Shown: piece after piece, positions 1-6,420 of the stretch
Position numbering within the stretch: position 1 is the stretch's first letter
Layout of the letters: each line of letters opens with the position of its first letter
NCBI GenBank assembly: GCA_023253495.1
Contig: JALRGF010000260.1
Span: 1-8,718, forward strand
Length of the DNA stretch: 8,718 nt
Direction of reading: 5' to 3'
Source of the DNA: Verrucomicrobiales bacterium
Lineage (GTDB): Bacteria > Verrucomicrobiota > Verrucomicrobiia > Verrucomicrobiales > V1-33
The notes under the pieces: generated by a model
The model's database searches: none
What the model saw: the letters and a program-made list of their open reading frames with translations, nothing else
Told to the model about the DNA's origin: nothing
Position numbers and translations under genes: made by a program

Positions 1-56
1 GAACCTTTACCTCCGGCTGAAGTTCACCGCCGTCCCGTGACCGCGCCGAGCCGCAC

Positions 57-386
57 TCACTTCAGCTCGACGGAATAGGTCCCGGTCGCTTCCGGCCGGG
101 CGGAGGAGCAGCGGATCAGGTAGTGGCGGCCGGCCTCCGCCGTGAATTCAATTTCCGAGTCCGGGATCCCGTCCGCGACATTGTCGTTTTCCGCGAGACG
201 CTCGCCGGTGACGGCATCATAAATCGACAGAAACGTGTCGAAGAAGGCGGGCGCGGCCGCGACCAGACGCACCGTCACCGGTCCGGTCTCCGGTCCGGTC
301 TCCGATGCCGTATGCAGGTAATCGTCTTTGTAGAACGTGTCGGCGGCGGTGGAAGACGCGGGGTCCCGGAGGTCATCGGTGTCCAG
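57..386 (-). pseudogene. In-frame continuation of the protease C-terminus, cut off by a TGA
   Basis: These 109 codons follow directly, in the same frame, after the TGA at 387-389 that ends the upstream serine protease. They are open to a second TGA at 57-59. The translation completes a PPC-like beta-sandwich domain: an aspartate-rich start, a D-T-F-x-K-D-D-Y strand, then FFDTFLSIYD, TGERLAENDN, a DSEIEFTAEAG segment, and a final GTYSVEL strand before the stop. The preceding protein ends NPDFIY and the continuation starts LDTDD, so a single Trp-to-stop change (TGG to TGA) would explain the break. An internal GTG near 276-278 could start a 73-residue fragment, but nothing suggests it is translated separately. 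It is either a decayed or truncated C-terminus, a read-through extension (TGA followed by C is a weak stop context), or a sequence error. Confidence 0.7.
280..303. repeat. Perfect two-copy 12-bp tandem repeat
   Basis: The 12-mer GGTCCGGTCTCC occurs twice back to back. On the minus strand it encodes E-T-G-P twice inside the stranded PPC-like domain, so it is an in-frame duplication of four codons. Confidence 0.85.
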
Positions 387-2075
387 TCAATAAATAAAAT
401 CCGGGTTCACGGCGTCGGTGGCGGCGAGGGCGCCGGCCTGTGGCACGCCCACCTCCAGATCGGCGGCCTCCGAAAGCAGTCCGCAATGGAGCGTGAATTT
501 GCCGCCGGTGGCGGCGTCGCCGCTGGTCGGCCCGATCCGGGCGAGGTACGACCGTCCGGGCGTCGGGAGAAAATCGATACATTCATCGGTACCGCCGGCG
601 GTGTCCGTGATGGCACTGGCCAGCACCAGTCCGGTCCCCGCATCGATCAGGTGCAGGCCGGCATCGAAGGACGTCGACCGGGCGGTCAGCACGACGCGGG
701 TCCCGTCGTCCGGCAACTCCAGCAGCAGATACTCCTTGGCCCGCCGCGGACCGACCAGCGGATCGAGGATGTGCAGCGTGTGGGTGAGCGACTGGCCGCT
801 CCGGATCGGGCGGGGACCGGCAGCATAGACGGGAGCGCTGTCGCCGGTGACGCGGAAATACCCTGAGGGTACCGCGGTCGCCGGTCCGCGCAGGGTGACC
901 GTTTCCAGGCCGGGAATCCCGGGGACCGGTACCGGCGGACCGACCAGCGAAGCTGCCTCCTCCAGCATCACCCAGGGCGCCCGCACGTCCGTGCTGAAAA
1001 AGACGCGGGTGCGCACTTCGGCGGCGGTGCGGCGCCGGAACGTGAATCCCGGCTCCAGGCCGCCGGACCCGTCGGGCACCAGGCTCACCGACTCCGCCAA
1101 GCCGCGGGCGCCGGCACCCGGCTCCTCGCCACGGAGGAATTCCTCCCAGTGGGTCAGTCCATCGCCATCAGGGTCGCGACGCTCGCCGGCCCGGCCCGTC
1201 CGCCGCTCCCATGCCGCGTAGGCCGGCCGCATCAGACTGAGGATCCAGTTTCGAAAAACAAGGACCCTGGTGTAAATGCCGTAACCACCCGGAGCCGCGC
1301 AGTCGAGTGTATCCGCCCCGAAACTCACCACCCCGGCCAGCATCGGGGAACCGCCCGCCGGCCCGGCCACGATCAACGGCCCGCCGCTGTCGCCCTGGCA
1401 GGAATCACGCCCGCCCTCCGCCGGCCCCGCCGGCAGCATGGCTTCCGTCAGCGAACCGTCAAAGGCCGGCAGCGCATTGGCCAGTGCCAGCGATACCAGC
1501 GGCACCCCGACCTGCTGCAGCGCAGCCGGAAATCCACTGCCGTCACCGGCGGTCGCCCCCCATCCCAGCACCGTTGCTTCCGTTCCCGGCACACCCAGCT
1601 CCGCGTCATCAATGAGCTCGAGCGGCGGTACATCGGCCACCGGCTCCGCCAGCACCAGCAACGCCAGATCCGAATCACTTGTCTCCGGATCATAATCGGG
1701 ATGCAGCACGATCTCGCGCACCGCCAGCCGCCGCACCACGGGCGGCCGGTCCGTCTTCAGGTTGTGCGCCCCGATGACCACATCCACCGACGACGGACGC
1801 TCCCGCTCGACACAGTGCGCCGCCGTCAGCACCCAGTGCGGATGGACCAGCACCCCGCCGCAGAAATGCGCATCAAACAGGCTCCCCACCGAGTGCCGCG
1901 CCAGCGCCACCATCCACGGGTACTGCCCGCGCGGCGCTTCCGTGCCCCCCACAATCCGCGGCGCCATCTGCCCCGGCAAGGACGGCATCACACCGAGCCC
2001 CCATACCATCAGCAAAACCAGATCACGCGGGCTCCGGCGTGCGGAAAAGACAGACCTTCGAGGCATCGCACTCAT
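387..2075 (-). CDS. Secreted trypsin-like S1 serine protease with C-terminal PPC-like domains
   Basis: This is a 562-residue secreted endopeptidase of the chymotrypsin (S1) family. Residues 1-38 are basic and then hydrophobic, like a signal peptide. The activation site is R40 followed by IVGG. The catalytic triad is H87 (LTAAHC), D136 (DSDLALL) and S230 (GDSGGPL). D224 is at the chymotrypsin 189 position, predicting cleavage after Arg or Lys. Disulfide partners C72/C88 and C226/C259 are present, but the 168-182 pair is missing. A calcium-binding-type DPDGDGLTHWEEFL linker lies at 301-314, followed by a beta-rich module (about 330-410), one PPC-like domain (about 420-532) and the start of a second. 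The frame stops at a TGA inside that second domain and then resumes. The start at 2075 is chosen for its GGAGG 10 nt upstream and the signal peptide directly after it; in-frame ATGs farther upstream lack this. The protease domain itself looks intact. Confidence 0.9.
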   Translation of the reverse strand: MSAMPRRSVFSARRSPRDLVLLMVWGLGVMPSLPGQMAPRIVGGTEAPRGQYPWMVALARHSVGSLFDAHFCGGVLVHPHWVLTAAHCVERERPSSVDVVIGAHNLKTDRPPVVRRLAVREIVLHPDYDPETSDSDLALLVLAEPVADVPPLELIDDAELGVPGTEATVLGWGATAGDGSGFPAALQQVGVPLVSLALANALPAFDGSLTEAMLPAGPAEGGRDSCQGDSGGPLIVAGPAGGSPMLAGVVSFGADTLDCAAPGGYGIYTRVLVFRNWILSLMRPAYAAWERRTGRAGERRDPDGDGLTHWEEFLRGEEPGAGARGLAESVSLVPDGSGGLEPGFTFRRRTAAEVRTRVFFSTDVRAPWVMLEEAASLVGPPVPVPGIPGLETVTLRGPATAVPSGYFRVTGDSAPVYAAGPRPIRSGQSLTHTLHILDPLVGPRRAKEYLLLELPDDGTRVVLTARSTSFDAGLHLIDAGTGLVLASAITDTAGGTDECIDFLPTPGRSYLARIGPTSGDAATGGKFTLHCGLLSEAADLEVGVPQAGALAATDAVNPDFIY

Positions 2076-2085
2076 GATTCCCCAT

Positions 2086-2090
2086 CCTCC
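2086..2090 (-). promoter_or_regulatory. Shine-Dalgarno sequence of the protease gene
   Basis: GGAGG on the minus strand lies 10 nt before the ATG at 2075. It is the only clear Shine-Dalgarno sequence ahead of any gene in the window, and it decides the start over the in-frame ATG at 2066. Confidence 0.6.
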
Positions 2091-2253
2091 GCGAAGCACC
2101 GCTATCGCCAAGCACCGATCTGGATCAAAGGCGGAAACTCCGCGCCTCCCCGGGCCAACCCTTGAAAGAAAAGAGCCCCGCTGCCGGCCCTCCCAGTCCG
2201 ACAGCGAGGCAACGGACCGTGCACGACTTGCGCCGCCACTGCGTCCGAGTGGT

Positions 2254-2281
2254 ATTATACCGTCTTCGCCGCCGTGTGCAA
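2254..2281 (-). promoter_or_regulatory. Sigma-70-type promoter of the protease gene
   Basis: On the minus strand a perfect TATAAT (2259-2254) lies 16 bp downstream of TTGCAC (2281-2276). The -10 box sits in the near-palindrome GGTATAATACC. Transcription would start near 2247, leaving a leader of about 170 nt before the protease ATG at 2075. In that leader I see no recognisable riboswitch. Phased A-tracts lie directly upstream of the -35 box. Confidence 0.6.
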
Positions 2282-2282
2282 C

Positions 2283-2311
2283 AAAAAACCACAGAAAATC
2301 AGCCAAAAAAA
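2283..2311. promoter_or_regulatory. Phased A-tracts (curved DNA or UP element)
   Basis: On the plus strand, runs of 6, 4 and 7 A lie at 2283-2288, 2295-2298 and 2305-2311. Their centres are about 11 bp apart, close to one helical turn, so the DNA should be intrinsically curved. They lie just upstream of the TTGCAC -35 box of the protease promoter, where an UP element or curvature would raise RNA polymerase binding. This is the most AT-rich stretch in the window. Confidence 0.5.
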
Positions 2312-2353
2312 CCTCCGCTTCCGTCCCCATCCCATGGGCGGCGTGCTCCGCCC
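2305..2353 (-). terminator. Non-canonical terminator-like hairpin after the ABC ATPase gene
   Basis: Downstream of the ATPase stop codon, the minus strand has a 6-bp stem GGGCGG / CCGCCC (2353-2348 with 2341-2336, loop of 6). A run of seven T follows at 2311-2305, about 24 nt after the stem. The gap is too long for a classical intrinsic terminator, so this is only a candidate end of the transcript. Confidence 0.25.
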
Positions 2354-2365
2354 CGTATCGGGCGC

Positions 2366-3142
2366 TCAGGCAGCGGCCGCCAGCAGCTTCCGGGTGTATT
2401 CGTGCTGCGGGTTCTGATAGATTTCATCCGCGCTGGCGGCCTCCACCAGCTGGCCGCGGTACATGACGAGCACGCGGTGGCTGATGTGCTGGACCACGGC
2501 GAGATCATGACTGATAAACAGGTAGGCCAGGCCGAATTCATCCTGAAGATCCTGCAGCAGATTGACGATCTGTGCCTGAACCGAGACATCAAGCGCGCTG
2601 ACCGGTTCGTCACAGACGATGAACTTCGGTTCGACGGCGAGGGCGCGGGCGATGCCGATGCGCTGGCGCTGGCCACCGGAGAATTCGTGCGGATACCGGC
2701 GCAGGGCGTCGGCGGGCAGGGCGACTTTCTTGAGCAGGGCGGCCACGCGATCGAGGCGTTCCGCCTTGGTGAGCGCGGGAAAGTGGATTTCGAGCGGCTC
2801 GGCGACGATGCTGCCGATCGTCCAGCGCGGGTTCAGGCTGCTGAACGGATCCTGGAAAATCATCTGCATTTCCTTGCGCAGCGGGCGGAATTCACGCTCC
2901 CGCAGCGGCCGCACGTCGCGACCGCGGAAAAGGATCTGCCCACCCGTCGCCGGCACCAGCTTGAGCAGCGCCTTGCCGATGGTCGTTTTGCCGGATCCCG
3001 ATTCACCGACCAGACCGACTGTTTCGCGCTCATGCACGACAAAGGAGACGCCGTCGACCGCCTTGACCGGCGCCGGCTTGGCGGGGAAATGCACGCGCAG
3101 ATCGCGCACGTCGAGGATCGGATTCGGGGTCGGGGTGCTCAT
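2366..3142 (-). CDS. OppF/DppF-type ABC transporter ATP-binding protein
   Basis: This 258-residue ATPase subunit resembles those energising peptide or nickel-type importers on the inner face of the cytoplasmic membrane. Walker A is GESGSGKT (46-53), the Q-loop is Q97 in MIFQDPFSSLNP, the signature is FSGGQ (154-158), Walker B is FIVCDEP (174-180, catalytic E179), the D-loop is SALD, and the switch His is H212 in ISHD. The QDPFSSLNPR stretch and the closing NPQHEYTRKLL are typical of the OppF/DppF branch. Family members usually exceed 300 residues with a C-terminal oligopeptide-binding extension; here the protein ends right after the HEYT motif, so it is a short form. No permease, OppD partner or binding protein is in the window. 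Its ATG overlaps the stop of the TerB-like gene by 4 nt (ATGA), implying translational coupling. The substrate cannot be inferred. Confidence 0.9.
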   Translation of the reverse strand: MSTPTPNPILDVRDLRVHFPAKPAPVKAVDGVSFVVHERETVGLVGESGSGKTTIGKALLKLVPATGGQILFRGRDVRPLREREFRPLRKEMQMIFQDPFSSLNPRWTIGSIVAEPLEIHFPALTKAERLDRVAALLKKVALPADALRRYPHEFSGGQRQRIGIARALAVEPKFIVCDEPVSALDVSVQAQIVNLLQDLQDEFGLAYLFISHDLAVVQHISHRVLVMYRGQLVEAASADEIYQNPQHEYTRKLLAAAA

Positions 3143-3498
3143 GACGCGGGAGCCAGGTGTTTGCGCAGCAAGGCCAGAAAGGCGCTTTCAGACTCGACAT
3201 GGCCGTCGCTCGCCAGCACGCTCCGGATCGCCTCCAGCGCGTCGGCGCGGGCGGAGTCGCTGGTGAAGGCGGCCGCCCGCAGGGCGACGAAGGCATCGGT
3301 CTTTTCCGGCGATTCGATCGCGCCGCGGGCCCGGTGCATGGCATTGAGAAAGTGGATCTCACGCGGCTTGGCCGACTCCCAGCCGAGGCCGTGGATACGC
3401 GCCTGCAGCGTTTCTTCCTCGCTCAGCGAGAGGTGGGCGTCGGCAAAAATCGACAGCACCAGAAGGTCGAGCAGGGCTTCCCGTTGCGGCTGGGTCAT
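3139..3498 (-). CDS. TerB-like small helical protein
   Basis: This 119-residue protein looks all-helical, cytosolic and acidic. It carries two similar acidic loops: FADAHLSLSEEE (18-29), and LASDGHVESE (95-104) followed by a hydrophobic helix. That two-lobed pattern of A-D-x-H/G-x-x-S-x-x-E after a hydrophobic helix is characteristic of the TerB (tellurite-resistance) and DjlA N-terminal fold, whose members bind metal or act near membranes. The precise role is unknown. Its stop overlaps the start of the ABC ATPase gene (ATGA), so the two are probably translated together. It begins 51 nt after thiG, a gap that holds only a small 5-bp GC hairpin (GCGGG / CCCGC) with no T-run. There is no clear Shine-Dalgarno sequence before the ATG. 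Family assignment is by pattern recognition only. Confidence 0.7.
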   Translation of the reverse strand: MTQPQREALLDLLVLSIFADAHLSLSEEETLQARIHGLGWESAKPREIHFLNAMHRARGAIESPEKTDAFVALRAAAFTSDSARADALEAIRSVLASDGHVESESAFLALLRKHLAPAS

Positions 3499-3549
3499 CG
3501 CCCGAGTGTGCCGCGGGGCTCCCGCTTGCCAAGGAGAAAGCGGATTGTC

Positions 3550-4335
3550 TCAGGAGTTGAGGAATCCGGTCAGCGGACTGGTCGCCTCGGCATGGGCCAG
3601 CGCACCGGGCAGTCCGATTTCAAATGCCCGGCGGCCCGCCTCGACGGCGGCCCGGAAACACGCGGCCATGCCGGAGGGATCCGGGGCAATCGCGATGGCC
3701 GTATTCACCAGCACGGCGTCGGCCCCCAGCTCCATGGCGTCGGCCGCATGGCTCGGTCGCCCGAGGCCGGCATCGATGACCACCGGCACCTCGGCCTGCT
3801 CGATGATGATTTCGATCTGCCGGCGCGCGTCGATCCCGCGGTTCGAGCCGATCGGGGCTCCCAGCGGCATGACGGTGGCCGTGCCGGCGTCCTGCAGGCG
3901 TTTGGCCAGAACGGGATCGGCATTGATGTACGGCAGCACCGTAAACCCTTCCTTCACCAGCACTTCCGCCGCCTTCAGCGTTTCGATCGGGTCGGGCAGC
4001 AGATACCGCGGGTCCGGATGAATCTCCAGCTTCACCCAGCGCGGCAATCCCGCGGTCGCCGCCAGCCGCGCCAACCGGCACGCCTCCTCCGCATTCATCG
4101 CCCCGCTGGTATTCGGCAGAATCAGGTATTTCTCCGGATCAATAAAGTCCAGAATATTGGCAAAGGGATCCCGGCGGCCGGACAGGTCGGCCCGCCGCAG
4201 GGCCACTGTCACAATTCCGGTGCCCGACGCCTCCAGGGCCTCCCGCATCGCCTCGTTCGAGGAGAACTTCCCGGTCCCCACCATGAGGCGGGACGGGAAC
4301 GTGCGGTCGGCAATGGTCAGCGGCGTCGCGGTCAT
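3550..4335 (-). CDS. thiG: Thiazole synthase ThiG
   Basis: ThiG builds the thiazole phosphate half of thiamine in the cytosol from 1-deoxy-D-xylulose 5-phosphate, dehydroglycine and sulfur carried on ThiS-thiocarboxylate. The 261 residues match the usual family length and form a (beta/alpha)8 barrel. The N-terminal SRLMVGTGKF (16-25) is typical. K102 in WVKLEIHPD is the lysine that forms the Schiff base with the sugar substrate. LPYINADP (134-141), MPLGAPIGSNRG (156-167), IDAGLGRPSHA (187-197) and GADAVLVNTAIA (204-215) are the standard phosphate-binding and barrel motifs. The ATG at 4335 is chosen because MTATPLTIADRTF begins where the family begins; the longer frame runs into hemQ. No thiS, thiF, thiH, thiO or thiC is adjacent, and the 100-nt leader has no THI-box (TPP riboswitch) sequence. 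Confidence 0.95.
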   Translation of the reverse strand: MTATPLTIADRTFPSRLMVGTGKFSSNEAMREALEASGTGIVTVALRRADLSGRRDPFANILDFIDPEKYLILPNTSGAMNAEEACRLARLAATAGLPRWVKLEIHPDPRYLLPDPIETLKAAEVLVKEGFTVLPYINADPVLAKRLQDAGTATVMPLGAPIGSNRGIDARRQIEIIIEQAEVPVVIDAGLGRPSHAADAMELGADAVLVNTAIAIAPDPSGMAACFRAAVEAGRRAFEIGLPGALAHAEATSPLTGFLNS

Positions 4336-4435
4336 CAGGCGCTCATTGTCGCGACCGCCGTCTCTTTCCAGCGGTTTTTCACGGAAGGATTCCAGATCCC
4401 CGCCCCCCCCGGAGCGGCGAGCCAGCCGCCAGCCG

Positions 4436-5260
4436 TCAGCCGTGGAGGCACAGACGCCGGAAGATCTCGCCGAGCGGCAGCTGCAGCCCGATGAAAAAGT
4501 CACCAAACTCGGCATACCGCGCACTCACTTCGTCAAACCGCATCTCGTAAACAATCGCCTTGATGTCCAGGGTGTCCTTCGCCTGCAGGGTGACAAACCA
4601 TTCGAATTCATCCAGACCGGTCGAGCCGGTGATCAGCTGACGGATTTTGCCGGCATAGCCGCGGCCGACGCGGGCATGCCCCTCCATCAGCTTGCGGCGC
4701 ACCTCGAAGTCGAGCGCATACCAGTTGTCCGCGCCCTCACGGCGTTTGTTCATCGGGTAAAAACAGAAGACCGGCCAGTCCGACATGTTCGGGTTAAGGC
4801 GGTCCGCGAGGTATTTCTTCATGCGGGCCTCGAACTCGCCGAGTTGCTGCTGATGCTCCGGACTGCCGGGCGGGTGGCCGGCGGCGGTCAGCTCGGCGGC
4901 TTTCTGCTCGCTGGTGGTGGTGTATTCGCTGCGCTCGGTCATCGAGAGGTAGCTGTACACCGGCTGCAGCACGCCGGGCCCGAGGGCGACGGTGATCTTT
5001 TTTTCGAATTCATTCGCGTCCTGCAGGTCACCGGTGAGCAGCATCACTCCGAAATCCGCCTTCGGACTGACCATGGAAAAGGTGAGGATCTGGGTGCGTT
5101 CATGCCCGCGGATGTCCTGGAGAAGCTGGGTCAGGTGCGTCAGCGCCTGCAGGCGTTCCTCGGACGTGAGGATCGCCCAGGAGGAACGGTCGATACTGTA
5201 AAAAAGATGAAGGACATGCCATCCTTCGTGCGGATGGAGGGGCGGAACGGTTTGATTCAC
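4436..5260 (-). CDS. hemQ: Coproheme decarboxylase HemQ (chlorite dismutase family)
   Basis: HemQ performs the last step of the coproporphyrin-dependent heme pathway, decarboxylating coproheme to heme b with peroxide. At 274 residues it is near the usual 250, with the two ferredoxin-like halves of the family. The motif YPMNK gives the catalytic Tyr Y168 and K172. The proximal heme ligand H195 lies exactly 27 residues after the Tyr, as in Geobacillus HemQ, and Q208 sits at the distal Gln position 13 residues later. This argues for HemQ rather than a chlorite-degrading dismutase, which has a distal Arg. EMRFDEVSARYAEFG (239-253) is the conserved C-terminal block. The start is a GTG with no Shine-Dalgarno sequence; an in-frame TAG lies just upstream and the next ATG is too late. 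It follows the membrane-protein gene by 15 nt, so the two probably share a transcript. Confidence 0.93.
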   Translation of the reverse strand: MNQTVPPLHPHEGWHVLHLFYSIDRSSWAILTSEERLQALTHLTQLLQDIRGHERTQILTFSMVSPKADFGVMLLTGDLQDANEFEKKITVALGPGVLQPVYSYLSMTERSEYTTTSEQKAAELTAAGHPPGSPEHQQQLGEFEARMKKYLADRLNPNMSDWPVFCFYPMNKRREGADNWYALDFEVRRKLMEGHARVGRGYAGKIRQLITGSTGLDEFEWFVTLQAKDTLDIKAIVYEMRFDEVSARYAEFGDFFIGLQLPLGEIFRRLCLHG

Positions 5261-5275
5261 GGATAGTGTCTGGAT

Positions 5276-6250
5276 CTAGGGTTGGGTGTTGGGAATGAGG
5301 GCGACGCCGAGGTCGGTCCACGGGCCGTCCGCGGAGTCGGGCCCTTCCTTCAAGCGCACTGACCACCGGGTTTCCTCACCCGCCAGGTAGCTGGTGAACA
5401 GCGCCCGGGAACGGAAACCGACAGTCCCGACCAGCCGCGCTTTCCGCCCGCCTTCCTCAATGATCTCGCCGCGACCGCTGTCGGTAAACCGGCCGCCCTC
5501 AATCGCCACCGTCAGCACATCGCCGCGGATCTTGTCTTCCGAATCGGCAAACTCCACCCGCACAAAACCCCGCGATGGTTGCCCGCCATCAAGGGTGAGT
5601 GTGAGCATGGGCACCACCACCTCTGCCGCCGCCGCCTTGTCGCCCTCCGCCCGCAGCCGCCAGCCGGCCTCGGCACCGCCCAGCCGGACCGCCGGACCCG
5701 CCAACGGCACCGCAAAAGCCGCCGGAGGCCCGGGCCCCCGCAGCGGCGCCCGATGCGCATAAAGATACCGGAAAAACAAGGCTCCAGTCACCAGCGCCAC
5801 CAACCCGAATCCCGCCAGCCCCGCCCACTCAACCGCCCCCGGCCCGCGTCCCGCCGTCGCTCCCAGACGCGGGCGGCCCGGCATCCGCTCGGAAGACGCC
5901 TCTTCGGGAACCACCGTGGGTTCCGCCGCCTCCGGCTCCGCAGGGCGCGTCACCACGGCCGCCCGCTCCGTCTCGACCCGCGGCTGTGCCGCCCGAGGAA
6001 CCGCGGGAACCGCGGGCGCGGCCGGCTCCGGGGCCGTTTCCAACGGCAGACGAACGCCGGAGAGCTGCGCATTCAGCCGCCTCTCCAGTTCGTCCAGCTC
6101 ACCGGGAGAGACGCACAGGTCACCCTCCAGCGACTCCGCCCCCGGGCCACTGGACGCGCCCGCCGATGGCGCAGAGGTGGGCAGGGGCCGGAATCCCTTG
6201 GGCTGCGGGTCGGAGGAACCGGAAGTGGGTTGATCGGGATTCTGGGCCAT
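5276..6250 (-). CDS. Uncharacterised single-pass membrane protein with periplasmic beta-rich domain
   Basis: I do not recognise a named family for this 324-residue protein. Residues 1-138 are a low-complexity Pro/Ala/Glu-rich cytosolic segment with one likely amphipathic helix (SPGELDELERRLNAQL, 48-63). A single hydrophobic helix spans about 140-165 and is followed by R/H residues. Residues 195-324 form a beta-strand-rich domain, with PMLTLTLDGG (214-223), RGFVRVEFAD (227-236) and RWSVRLKEGP (295-304), presumably outside the membrane. The ATG at 6250 is preferred because the upstream extension is arginine- and cysteine-rich nonsense and because a -10 box lies only 30 nt upstream. It ends 15 nt before hemQ and appears to lead that operon. 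The architecture suggests a membrane-anchored scaffold or sensor, but that is inference. Confidence 0.75.
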   Translation of the reverse strand: MAQNPDQPTSGSSDPQPKGFRPLPTSAPSAGASSGPGAESLEGDLCVSPGELDELERRLNAQLSGVRLPLETAPEPAAPAVPAVPRAAQPRVETERAAVVTRPAEPEAAEPTVVPEEASSERMPGRPRLGATAGRGPGAVEWAGLAGFGLVALVTGALFFRYLYAHRAPLRGPGPPAAFAVPLAGPAVRLGGAEAGWRLRAEGDKAAAAEVVVPMLTLTLDGGQPSRGFVRVEFADSEDKIRGDVLTVAIEGGRFTDSGRGEIIEEGGRKARLVGTVGFRSRALFTSYLAGEETRWSVRLKEGPDSADGPWTDLGVALIPNTQP

Positions 6251-6279
6251 GGGGGATCGCGCGGCGCGCCGGAAAGAAC

Positions 6280-6310
6280 AGTATAGGCAGCAGGGTGGCC
6301 CCCGCCTCAA
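6280..6310 (-). promoter_or_regulatory. Candidate promoter of the membrane protein-hemQ-thiG unit
   Basis: On the minus strand, TATACT (6285-6280) lies 19 bp downstream of TTGAGG (6310-6305). The -10 box is good, but the spacer is longer than ideal. The transcript would start near 6273, giving a leader of about 23 nt before the ATG at 6250. Confidence 0.4.
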
Positions 6311-6362
6311 GCAATTTTCCGGCACCCGGCGACCGCGGCCGCATCTTTCATAAGAGAATCCA

Positions 6363-6390
6363 TTGCGCGAACTCCCAACGCCCGTATCGT
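6363..6390 (+). promoter_or_regulatory. Candidate promoter of the ferredoxin gene
   Basis: TTGCGC (6363-6368) and TATCGT (6385-6390) are separated by 16 bp. The predicted start near 6397 leaves a leader of about 24 nt before the ferredoxin ATG. Both boxes are only partial matches to the sigma-70 consensus. Confidence 0.3.
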
Positions 6391-6420
6391 CACCGGCCAA
6401 GTTCATATCAACCGCCCACC

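Noticed and set aside
387..389. TGA read as selenocysteine or as a reassigned sense codon
   Set aside because: No convincing SECIS-like hairpin follows, the site is a structural Trp-like position rather than a redox Cys, and several intact genes in the window end in TGA.
1149..2165. Plus-strand open frame opposite the protease
   Set aside because: Its translation is rich in Arg, His, Pro and Gln with no domain, and it mirrors a clear S1 protease on the other strand.
2084..2330. N-terminally longer protease beginning near 2330
   Set aside because: It would place about 85 Arg/Gly-rich residues before the signal peptide and would run across the TATAAT promoter; the start at 2075 has a GGAGG.
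4336..4435. TPP riboswitch upstream of thiG
   Set aside because: The leader lacks the THI-box core such as CTGAGA and the conserved pyrophosphate-sensor sequence, and it is shorter than the usual element plus expression platform.
2162..4494. Long plus-strand open frames opposite the ABC ATPase, TerB-like, thiG and hemQ genes (for example 2162-4021 and 3157-4494)
   Set aside because: They are antisense shadows of well-supported genes in GC-rich DNA, with Arg/Gly/Ala-rich translations and no recognisable domain.
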